Under the pieces are notes generated by a model, which was given only the letters and a program-made list of their open reading frames with translations, did not search any database and had not been told where the DNA came from. The position numbers were made by a program, and so were the translations under genes. Of a stretch of DNA of 5,021 nucleotides, positions 1 through 5,019 are shown one piece after another. The stretch comes from Clostridia bacterium (GTDB lineage: Bacteria > Bacillota > DSM-521 > Neomoorellales > Neomoorellaceae), in the NCBI GenBank assembly GCA_012727745.1, contig JAAYGJ010000027.1:1-5021 (forward strand), in the 5' to 3' direction. Position 1 is the first letter of the stretch, and every line of letters starts with the position of its first letter.

Positions 1-3
1 ATA

Positions 4-144
4 TTAGATAATAATTTCCAGGTAAGGATAAATATCTACTTCTACGGCAGCAGCCCGAATCCTCTTTACCGGTGCTATTAAAAAATGCTACCCCTACAAA
101 GCTCGCTCTACTTTTTATTCACAAAGTCTTGGGCGCAGTCTCAC
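4..144 (-). pseudogene. Possible remnant of a small reading frame (very tentative)
   Basis: Downstream of the glucokinase stop, a GTG at 144 is preceded by a weak purine-rich SD (GGAAGG). Its frame is broken by three in-frame stops (TAA at 117-115, TAG at 96-94 and TAG at 90-88). The same frame is then open from 87 to a TAA at 6-4. The open part reads like ordinary protein (IAPVKRIRAAAVEVDIYPYL), but it has no good start codon. A single frameshift would bypass two of the stops, because the adjacent frame is open from about 102 to 1. I do not recognise a family. It may be a decayed gene, or simply noncoding sequence that happens to be open. No intact gene and no clear terminator is visible in 1-159. 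Confidence 0.15.
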
Positions 145-159
145 TTCTACCTTCCCGCC

Positions 160-1113
160 TTACATATCTTGGTTGCAGTTTTCCGATAGGGCCAAGTAAG
201 CAGCCCCGATGACACCCGCGTCGTTGCCCAGCTGGGCTGCGACCAGCGGTAAGGGTTTAACCTGCCAGACCCCCAGGTAAGCTTGCAAATGTTTGCGCAG
301 CGGTTCCAGTATTAGCTCCCCGGCCTGGGCCAGCCCCCCGCCAATAATAATCAGCTCCGGTCCGATCGTCAAAGAAATATTGGCCAAAGCCAGAGCCAAA
401 TGCCTAACTGCCCGCTCCAGAACACGACGGGCAAGGACGTCTCCCTGAGCAGCCGCCTCTACCACCTGCCTGGCCTCCAGAGCGGGACTATCCTTTAGCA
501 GCGAGGAGCAACCGCATGCCAAGCCTTCCCGGAATGTCCTCAGGATTGCTGTTGCTGAAGCCACAGTTTCCAGACATCCCCGGCCGCCGCAATGACACCG
601 GCGCTTTTCATGAGCAATTTTATAGTGACCCAGTTCCGCACCAAAGCCAAAATGACCGCGCTGAATTTCATTATTAATAATCAGGCCTGAACCAATACCT
701 GTGCCGATGGTCACCATCAACAGTGAAGCAAAACCACGGCCAGCACCCTGCCACTTTTCTCCCAGGGTAGCAACATGAGCATCATTATCAACTATCACCG
801 GCACCTTTAAAGCTTTTACCAGCTCAGCCCGTGCTGGATAATCCCGCCAGCCCAGGTTCGGCGCCAGTTTTACCAGGCCGCTGTCAGTGTCGACAGAGCC
901 CGGTATACCGACCCCTGCCCCCTGCAGGTCGGCAAAAGTTAAACCCTGCTCCCACAGCAAACGCTCAAGCAAAGCTTTTATCCTCAAAATTACTGCCGTT
1001 GCTCCCTGGTCAGCCATGGTAGCCACCTGGCCTTTGGCCAGGATTTTCCCACCACTGTCTACTATCCCGGCCTTGATATAGCTACCGCCCAGGTCAACAC
1101 CTGCCAGATACAA
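160..1113 (-). CDS. glk: ROK-family glucokinase
   Basis: This is a cytoplasmic sugar kinase of the ROK family, most likely ATP:glucose 6-phosphotransferase feeding glycolysis. Residues are counted from the TTG start (317 aa, normal for ROK glucokinases of 300-325 aa). The N-terminal phosphate-binding loop is AGVDLGGSYIKAG (residues 4-16). The catalytic motif is DNDAH (109-113), with Asp111 as the expected base. The second nucleotide-binding motif is TIGTGIGSG (135-143). The sugar-binding ELGH (160-163) is followed by the zinc motif CHCGGRGCLE (173-182), with ligands His163, Cys173, Cys175 and Cys180. IIIGGG marks the C-terminal adenosine-binding region. The usual DNDAN is DNDAH here. I chose TTG at 1113 because GGAGG lies 5 nt upstream; a GTG at 1140 would add nine Arg/Glu-rich residues and has no good SD. 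Other ROK hexokinases (mannose, N-acetylmannosamine or fructose kinases) are possible, but the zinc motif and ELGH context fit glucokinase best. No promoter is obvious upstream. Confidence 0.9.
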   Translation of the reverse strand: MYLAGVDLGGSYIKAGIVDSGGKILAKGQVATMADQGATAVILRIKALLERLLWEQGLTFADLQGAGVGIPGSVDTDSGLVKLAPNLGWRDYPARAELVKALKVPVIVDNDAHVATLGEKWQGAGRGFASLLMVTIGTGIGSGLIINNEIQRGHFGFGAELGHYKIAHEKRRCHCGGRGCLETVASATAILRTFREGLACGCSSLLKDSPALEARQVVEAAAQGDVLARRVLERAVRHLALALANISLTIGPELIIIGGGLAQAGELILEPLRKHLQAYLGVWQVKPLPLVAAQLGNDAGVIGAAYLALSENCNQDM

Positions 1114-1118
1114 CTTTA

Positions 1119-1123
1119 CCTCC
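1119..1123 (-). promoter_or_regulatory. Ribosome binding site deciding the glucokinase start
   Basis: GGAGG on the minus strand lies 5 nt before the TTG at 1113-1111. The upstream in-frame GTG codons at 1140 and 1125 have no comparable SD. This makes the shorter protein, beginning YLAGVDLGG after the initiator, the preferred form. It matches the usual ROK N-terminus, where the phosphate loop starts within the first few residues. Confidence 0.6.
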
Positions 1124-1255
1124 ACCCTTTCCCGCCTCACCTACTTTAACCCCAGTGCCTGTATAGTTTCCCCGACCAACAAAGGGAAAAATAAAATCTG
1201 CCCGTTTACGCAAATTAACACCACAGGTATACATCATCTTTTTTGCCTAATTGCA

Positions 1256-1297
1256 GAAACCTCCAGTTCCACTTTCTTTGTGGTGCCGGAGGTTCCC
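1256..1297 (-). promoter_or_regulatory. Hairpin between the TPR gene and glucokinase (leader element or weak terminator)
   Basis: The minus-strand RNA can fold as an outer stem GGAACCTCC (1296-1288) with GGAGGTTTC (1264-1256), nine pairs including one G-U. A four-base internal loop and an inner stem CCAC/GTGG (1283-1280 with 1272-1269) follow, capped by a seven-base loop AAAGAAA. It lies about 70 nt after the TPR stop and about 143 nt before the glucokinase start. No U-run follows the 3' arm, so it is not a typical intrinsic terminator. A weak -10-like CATAAT at 1318-1313 would place the hairpin near the 5' end of a glucokinase leader, but no matching -35 is seen. The rest of 1141-1366 shows nothing I recognise beyond a 47-codon open frame (1237-1094), treated under findings. 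Confidence 0.45.
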
Positions 1298-1366
1298 TAC
1301 TCGAGCAGCTTTATTATGCCCTCACCCTCGTAAAATAACATCCAAGGTTATCTTTTGTTTAATAAA

Positions 1367-2110
1367 TTACTCCCCTGCTTCTTCCGGTTCCATATCCGAG
1401 CTGGCAGCATCCCCGGAGCTGCCACTCTCTTGCTCCTGCGATGCTTCCATAGCTGCCCTGGCCTGTTCAATCATCATATTTACCCGTTTGGCCATCTCTT
1501 CATCAGGGTTGCGCTCTAAAATTTCCTGCCACTGGTCGATAGCTCCCTGGAGGTCATCTTTCATGGCAAGCATATAACCATAAGTGAAGCGTACATAGTT
1601 ATTATCCGGGTCGGAGTTAATAGCTTCCCTGAAATGGGTTTCCGCCAGCTCCATATCGCCGGTGTACATCGCGGCATTGGCTATACGTATATGGATCCTC
1701 TCTTCTTGAGGATTTTGTGCCAATACCTGCTGATATAATGCCAGGGCCTCGTCAAAACTGGGAACAACTTTATCTAGTTGCCCTGCCAGATAATAAGTTT
1801 CGCCCAGCATATAATGACTATCGCCCAGCTGCAATGCAAGGCTGGTATCGTCCGGATTGGCCTCCAATTCACCCTGTAATTCTTCTATACTTGCCTCCAT
1901 TGAACTGATCTGTTCCTCCAGGGCTTTCTGCATAGCCTCTTGCTGGGCTGCATAATCTTCTGCTTCCTGTTCCGCCGGTATAATCGGCTCGGACGGCAAA
2001 GCAAATACAACATAGCTACCAATAAGGCCAATACTCAGAACAATAACAAAGATAATCCCGAGGACGCGCTGTCGTTTCGCCAAGCGCCTCAGGCCAGTCA
2101 TCATACCCAT
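1367..2110 (-). CDS. Membrane-anchored tetratricopeptide-repeat protein
   Basis: The product is 247 aa. Residues 1-15 are basic (Arg8, Arg9, Lys12, Arg13, Arg15), and one hydrophobic segment follows at about 16-38 with no clear cleavage site. The positive-inside rule predicts a signal anchor with the rest outside the cytoplasm. Residues 46-84 are Glu/Gln/Ala-rich and probably form a coiled coil. TPR-like helices follow at about 89-131, 138-168 and 172-202; the second and third are the clearest (ANAAMYTGDMELAETHFREA and the YGYMLAMKDDLQGAIDQW segment). The C-terminal 25 residues are Ser/Glu/Gly-rich and acidic, probably disordered. TPR proteins act as protein-binding scaffolds, and no enzymatic motif is visible. 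The partner is unknown. The ATG at 2110 has AAGGAG seven nt upstream and its own consensus promoter, so it is a separate transcription unit from fapA. The membrane and TPR calls are firm; a specific role cannot be given. Confidence 0.85.
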   Translation of the reverse strand: MGMMTGLRRLAKRQRVLGIIFVIVLSIGLIGSYVVFALPSEPIIPAEQEAEDYAAQQEAMQKALEEQISSMEASIEELQGELEANPDDTSLALQLGDSHYMLGETYYLAGQLDKVVPSFDEALALYQQVLAQNPQEERIHIRIANAAMYTGDMELAETHFREAINSDPDNNYVRFTYGYMLAMKDDLQGAIDQWQEILERNPDEEMAKRVNMMIEQARAAMEASQEQESGSSGDAASSDMEPEEAGE

Positions 2111-2131
2111 GTCTTCACTCCTTCCTGCCCT

Positions 2132-2160
2132 ATCATAACTTACGGGTTAACCCCTGTCAA
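2132..2160 (-). promoter_or_regulatory. Consensus sigma-A promoter of the TPR gene
   Basis: TTGACA (2160-2155) and TATGAT (2137-2132) are separated by exactly 17 bp. Only 21 bp lie between the -10 and the ATG at 2110, with the SD AAGGAG between them, so the leader should be about 15 nt long. The promoter sits directly after the fapA terminator, which fits a fresh transcription start. Confidence 0.85.
2144..2153 (-). promoter_or_regulatory. Palindromic candidate operator in the TPR promoter spacer
   Basis: GGGTTAACCC is a perfect 10-bp palindrome lying entirely between the -35 and -10 elements. A protein bound here would block RNA polymerase. The regulator is unknown, and a 10-bp palindrome can occur by chance, so this is an inference from position. 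Confidence 0.35.
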
Positions 2161-2161
2161 T

Positions 2162-2195
2162 GAATAAATAAGCCCCGGCCGTCAGGCCGGAGCCT
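2162..2195 (-). terminator. Intrinsic terminator of fapA
   Basis: On the minus strand AGGCTCCGGCC (2195-2185), loop TGAC and GGCCGGGGCTT (2180-2170) form an 11-bp GC-rich stem with two G-U pairs. It is followed by a U-rich tail (TTATTTATT). It lies about 100 nt after the fapA stop and immediately before the TPR promoter, and so separates the two transcription units. Confidence 0.85.
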
Positions 2196-2205
2196 CTCCC
2201 CTATA

Positions 2206-2274
2206 CCTGTATAACAGGGCCACCGGCCCTTAAGCTTAACTGCTTCAGCTAAAGCGGCTAGCGGCTGGCCGGTG
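2206..2274 (-). repeat. Inverted repeats in the fapA 3' untranslated region
   Basis: Two further foldable elements precede the terminator. CACCGGCC and GGCCGGTG (2221-2228 and 2267-2274) are perfect 8-bp arms around 38 nt, which themselves contain the palindrome TTAAGCTTAA (2230-2239) and a small GCTT/AAGC stem. Immediately next to them CCTGT/ACAGG (2206-2210 and 2214-2218) makes a short tight hairpin. Neither has a U-tail. They may stabilise the 3' end of the fapA message or be a degenerate REP-like unit. No second copy is seen in this window. Confidence 0.5.
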
Positions 2275-2297
2275 CTTTATTACGCTGTCAATATGTA

Positions 2298-4340
2298 TCA
2301 ATAGGTCCCCAGGGTCAAATTCTTTTCGCTGTCAAGATAGGCCATCACCATGCTTCTTTCCATTTCCACTTTGTAAATACGTTTGCCTATCTGTAATACA
2401 CTGTTAGGCCAAACCTTGGCTGCTTTTATGCGTTTGCCCTCAGCTACGCGCACCTGTGTCCTGGCGCCGCCTGGAGACCCCAGTTCGTGCAAAATAACGT
2501 CACCGCCGGCACAAATGCTGCCGCCACGAAAAACACCTTTAACTTCAACCATGCCACCGGCTTTGATCTCGCTGTTAATACAACCCCGGCCTAATACTTT
2601 CACCTGGCCGCTGGCACGCAAGTTACAGTTCAAAGAATAATTTACGGTAATATCCCCTGTGCCCGCAGGTACCGCCTGACAGCCTTCCATTATTTCTTTT
2701 ACTGCCGTACACATCCTGTCCAGTTCATTTAAATCTAAAGCCTGAATAGCAGCAGGGCTGCTAAAAGCCTTGTTTAAGTCCCGGGCCAGGTGCACCAATT
2801 GTTGTTCTTCTGCTCCCCCATCTGCATCCCTGACCAGTTTAACCAGGTTATCTACTATCAGCGGCAGCTTTTTATAGCGGATTCGCACCAGTACATTAAG
2901 CAGGTATCCCATATCAACTTTACCTGCCGTACCCAGCTGGCGGAGGGCGGCTAAATCAGCTAACTGCTTGGCTGCTCCCTGCAGCTTAGTCAGGTTATCC
3001 TGCAAGTCGGTTAAAATTGGCTCGGCACTATGCAAAATACTTTCCCCGCCACCTGCTTTCAGGCTGGAACCGATACAGTTACGGCGAACTACGATTGAAC
3101 CGCCAGCAGTTACTATAGCCCCGGTTACATCGGCACCTATCTCCACGTCCTGGGTCGCTGCCACTTCCATAGTATCGGTAACACTGCCGCTGATATAAAT
3201 GCTACCTTTAAATTTCAAATTGCCGGACTCGAGGTCAACATCGCCGCGGTGGTATAAAACCTGGATAACCTCTATTACGACTTTACCCCGCAGGCGCCGC
3301 ATATGGGGGCGACCTTCCACCTTGGCTATACAACGCCGGCCGTCAATCACTTCTACCCCCTGGCCGGCAACCAGCTCGATATCCGCAGGTTCAGGCAGCT
3401 CAATTGCTTTGCCTGTAACAGAAATCCCAGCTTGCCCGGGCCGGGGCGGCAGCCTGACAGCCAGCAGATCACCGCTGGCAACTGAAGCCCGCACGATCAT
3501 TTCCCGGTAATCTACCTTTTCATCTTCACCCACCTCTACCCTGTACTGCTCAGTTGTAGGAAACAGGCATTCCACCCGCGCATCTTCTCCGGGCTGGGGC
3601 GGTTTACCCTGGGCAATTATTAATTCCTGTTCTGTGGTTGCTGTACAAGCCTGTATGATAGCTTCCGGATCAATACCATAAACCACCTGCTGCCGTCCCA
3701 ATTCCAACTCCAGTTGTTCCCGGCTAAGGGCCGGTTCAAATATCTCTACCAGGCTGCCTTCGAGTTCCAGGAAAGTAGCCGGACCCTGGTCCTTTAACTT
3801 CCAGGTACGCAAACGTCCGGGGCTAGTAACCAACTTTGCCTGCAGGCCATCAGGTGATAGCACTAATTCATATGTACCTTCTTCCTTCTCAATCCGGGGC
3901 TTTACTTCAATACTGTCACCGGCTCCAACAGTAACAACACCGGTAACAGGTTGATTGTTCAGGTAGAGTTCAAAATGGGGGCCACAACTAATTGTTGCCG
4001 GTAGCCCTTCGCCCTCAACATATATCTTTCCGTCTGCTACCCGGACGTACTGGCGCTGCTCCACTTGATTTTCTTGTTCACCTGTAATGATTGGCAGATC
4101 AGGTTCCTTCCCCTCTGTTTGCGCAATTGCGGAATCCTGATAGTCGCTGTCTCCTGCAGGTGGCTTCTGCAAAAGCCGGGCTTTAATAACTGCTGGACGC
4201 TTTTTGAAGCCCAGAAAACCCCGGGCGCCGGCCTCAATAACCTCAATTTCCAGTTCCCCGGCAGAAACCTCTAGAAGGGCTGCCGCCTTTTGAATAGCTT
4301 CATCAACAGTATCAGCTTCAACCCGCACTTCCCCGGCCAC
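2298..4340 (-). CDS. fapA: Jag_N-FapA (DUF342) family protein
   Basis: The product is 680 aa from the GTG at 4340. Residue numbers here count from the upstream GTG at 4349; subtract 3. Residues 5-59 form a Jag_N domain ending in the characteristic GARGFLGFKKRPAVI (41-55). A polar, low-complexity linker spans about 60-100. The FapA domain follows, with the conserved segment GRRCIAKVEGRPH near 335-348 and the turn-rich start LYHRGDVDLESGNLKFKGSI near 364-383. Gly/Val-rich beta-helix strands run to about 435. A helical, Leu-rich insertion lies at about 440-553, and beta-helix strands resume to about 640 (NYSLNCNLRASGQVKVLG, GGMVEVKGVFRGG). No signal peptide or membrane segment is seen, so the protein is probably cytoplasmic. 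FapA proteins were named for flagellar assembly, and some proteobacterial members affect flagellar placement. Jag_N is shared with the Jag/KhpB RNA-binding protein. No flagellar gene is in the window, so the role here is open. The family call is firm, the cellular function is not. Confidence 0.88.
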   Translation of the reverse strand: MAGEVRVEADTVDEAIQKAAALLEVSAGELEIEVIEAGARGFLGFKKRPAVIKARLLQKPPAGDSDYQDSAIAQTEGKEPDLPIITGEQENQVEQRQYVRVADGKIYVEGEGLPATISCGPHFELYLNNQPVTGVVTVGAGDSIEVKPRIEKEEGTYELVLSPDGLQAKLVTSPGRLRTWKLKDQGPATFLELEGSLVEIFEPALSREQLELELGRQQVVYGIDPEAIIQACTATTEQELIIAQGKPPQPGEDARVECLFPTTEQYRVEVGEDEKVDYREMIVRASVASGDLLAVRLPPRPGQAGISVTGKAIELPEPADIELVAGQGVEVIDGRRCIAKVEGRPHMRRLRGKVVIEVIQVLYHRGDVDLESGNLKFKGSIYISGSVTDTMEVAATQDVEIGADVTGAIVTAGGSIVVRRNCIGSSLKAGGGESILHSAEPILTDLQDNLTKLQGAAKQLADLAALRQLGTAGKVDMGYLLNVLVRIRYKKLPLIVDNLVKLVRDADGGAEEQQLVHLARDLNKAFSSPAAIQALDLNELDRMCTAVKEIMEGCQAVPAGTGDITVNYSLNCNLRASGQVKVLGRGCINSEIKAGGMVEVKGVFRGGSICAGGDVILHELGSPGGARTQVRVAEGKRIKAAKVWPNSVLQIGKRIYKVEMERSMVMAYLDSEKNLTLGTY

Positions 4341-4342
4341 CA

Positions 4343-4356
4343 GGATCACCTCCTTT
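4343..4356 (-). promoter_or_regulatory. Exceptionally complete Shine-Dalgarno of fapA
   Basis: The minus strand reads AAAGGAGGTGATCC, complementary over all 14 bases to the usual Firmicute 16S rRNA 3' tail (GGATCACCTCCTTT). The GTG at 4349 falls inside this pairing block and is unlikely to be the start. The GTG at 4340-4338 lies 8 nt after GGAGG and is preferred. No convincing -35/-10 pair is seen between the perR terminator and this site. Confidence 0.8.
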
Positions 4357-4379
4357 GTAGCTTAGTTAGTAAATTCTCG

Positions 4380-4389
4380 GCAACGTTGC
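4380..4389. promoter_or_regulatory. Palindrome upstream of fapA
   Basis: GCAACGTTGC is a perfect 10-bp palindrome in the short gap between the perR terminator and the fapA SD. It may be a protein-binding site controlling fapA, but no promoter could be placed next to it. Chance occurrence is possible. Confidence 0.2.
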
Positions 4390-4399
4390 TAAACCCTGC

Positions 4400-4439
4400 A
4401 AAAAAAAACAAACCAAGTAAATTATTACCTGGTTTGTTT
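4400..4439 (-). terminator. Intrinsic terminator of perR overlapping its stop codon
   Basis: AAACAAACCAGGTAA (4439-4425), loop TAAT and TTACTTGGTTTGTTT (4420-4406) form a 15-bp stem with one G-U pair, followed directly by at least six more T residues (4405-4400). The last codons and the TAA stop (4427-4425) form the 5' arm. The stem is AU-rich but long and well placed. It should separate perR from fapA, although a terminating ribosome could interfere with folding and allow some read-through. Confidence 0.85.
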
Positions 4440-4835
4440 ATCTTTTTTTTGCTGGCAAGCTGGACACAGGCCATAGAATTCCAGGCGATGGTAATAAATT
4501 TCACCGCAGCCGCAAGCCCTGGCTTTTTGCTCCAGTTCAGCTTGCACCGGCATGGGCACATCTGCAATACGATCACATTCAAGGCAAACATGGTGATAAT
4601 GATTTTCAGGATTACCGTCATAGTGGCTGTAACTGCTGCCATAATTAAGCTCAAGGATCTCGCCTGCTTCCCGCAAGACATTAAGGTTACGGTATACAGT
4701 ACCCAAACTGATATCAGGTATAACTTTACGAGCTTCAGTATAGATCCAGTCAGCAGTAGGATGAGATTTAGTACTCCGTAAAATATCCAGAATGACTTTC
4801 TTTTGCCTGGTCATTCTTCGGCCTGCTTGTGACAA
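4425..4835 (-). CDS. perR: PerR-type Fur-family transcriptional regulator
   Basis: This 136-aa cytoplasmic DNA-binding dimer probably represses peroxide-stress or metal genes. An N-terminal winged helix (about 8-65) has the recognition segment SLGTVYRNLNVLREAG (43-58). The dimerisation domain has two structural-zinc pairs, Cys84/Cys87 (CLEC) and Cys124/Cys127 (CPAC). Compared by memory with Bacillus subtilis PerR, the ligands His37, Asp85, His91, His93 and Asp104 correspond at a constant offset of 12 to His25, Asp73, His79, His81 and Asp92 here. All five regulatory-site ligands, including the Asp typical of PerR, are therefore present. The N-terminus is about 12 residues shorter than in Bacillus. 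The TTG at 4835 is preferred because AAGGCGGTGA precedes it at about 7 nt; the ATG at 4814 lacks an SD. A box like the Fur/PerR operator at its transcription start suggests autoregulation. A Fur iron sensor remains possible. Confidence 0.88.
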   Translation of the reverse strand: MSQAGRRMTRQKKVILDILRSTKSHPTADWIYTEARKVIPDISLGTVYRNLNVLREAGEILELNYGSSYSHYDGNPENHYHHVCLECDRIADVPMPVQAELEQKARACGCGEIYYHRLEFYGLCPACQQKKDKQTR

Positions 4836-4843
4836 GTTGTCAC
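4829..4843. promoter_or_regulatory. 15-bp 7-1-7 palindrome over the perR start codon
   Basis: GTGACAA-G-TTGTCAC is a perfect inverted repeat with a one-base centre, covering the TTG start and the end of the SD. Its 7-1-7 geometry is that of Fur-family boxes, but the sequence differs from the AT-rich PerR/Fur consensus. A one-base loop makes a simple RNA hairpin unlikely in full, so a DNA operator is the better guess. Confidence 0.4.
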
Positions 4844-4851
4844 CGCCTTAA

Positions 4852-4866
4852 CGCTAATAATTATCA
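4852..4866 (-). promoter_or_regulatory. Fur/PerR-like box at the perR transcription start
   Basis: TGATAATTATTAGCG on the minus strand matches 13 of 15 positions of the 7-1-7 Fur/PerR box TGATAATNATTATCA, counting the free centre as a match. The first half-site is perfect. It covers the predicted transcription start, about 5-7 nt after the -10, which fits repression by the encoded protein. An overlapping weaker box with a perfect TTATAAT half-site starts at 4878. Confidence 0.55.
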
Positions 4867-4871
4867 ATTTA

Positions 4872-4901
4872 ATTATAAATTAATCTCTTTGTTTTTGTCA
4901 A
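4872..4901 (-). promoter_or_regulatory. Consensus sigma-A promoter of perR inside the upstream gene
   Basis: TTGACA (4901-4896) and TATAAT (4877-4872) are both perfect consensus hexamers with an 18-bp spacer. The promoter lies in the final codons of the upstream gene, and its -10 contains that gene's TAA stop (4875-4873). The region is AT-rich and includes an inverted repeat AATTTA/TAAATT (4866-4871 and 4876-4881) over the -10. Confidence 0.85.
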
Positions 4902-5019
4902 TTCCCAGCTCTTCCTTGCCCCAGTCGGGCAGAGCATCAAACAATATTTTTTGAATATCACGCAGCATCCGAGCTAATCTTTCTTCAGCTGCCAAATATG
5001 CGGTAATGGTCGGGTTAAG
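4873..5019 (-). CDS. C-terminal end of an unidentified protein (partial)
   Basis: A frame open from the window edge codes for the last 48 residues of a protein, ending at TAA 4875-4873; the start lies outside the window. The tail looks like real protein. A charged, probably helical stretch (TAYLAAEERLARMLRDIQKI) is followed by LPDWGKEELGIDKN. I do not recognise a family and assign no function. It is on the same strand as perR, and no terminator separates the two, so read-through into perR is possible in addition to the perR promoter. Confidence 0.6.
   Translation of the reverse strand, partial: LNPTITAYLAAEERLARMLRDIQKILFDALPDWGKEELGIDKNKEINL

Noticed and set aside
60..100. Terminator after glucokinase at the T-run on the minus strand (84-79)
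   Set aside because: The run follows no stable stem. The TGCTA repeats flanking it are direct, not inverted.
1256..1297. T-box or other known riboswitch upstream of glucokinase
   Set aside because: I see no T-box antiterminator motif, no terminator U-run and no recognisable riboswitch core; it is only a single hairpin.
3199..3510. Plus-strand open frames inside fapA
   Set aside because: They are Pro/Ser/Thr/Arg-rich antisense shadows of a well-supported FapA coding region.
4343..4356. Possible 3' end of a 16S rRNA gene on the plus strand (GGATCACCTCCTTT)
   Set aside because: The match stops at these 14 bases and there is no rRNA sequence before it. It is explained by the fapA Shine-Dalgarno on the other strand.
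4378..4391. Catabolite-response (cre) site around GCAACGTTGC
   Set aside because: It has the central CG, but the outer TG/CA and the A/T positions do not fit the cre consensus.
4357..4399. Flagellar sigma-D type promoter before fapA (GCCGAGAA resembles its -10)
   Set aside because: No TAAA-like -35 is found at about 15 bp upstream, so the match is only to half of the consensus.
4346..4681. 111-codon open frame on the minus strand overlapping perR
   Set aside because: It is a shifted-frame shadow of perR that runs through the terminator; its composition is not protein-like and it has no SD.
4290..4781. 163-codon open frame on the plus strand
   Set aside because: It is antisense to perR and the start of fapA, has no family features, and the PerR motifs on the minus strand are unambiguous.
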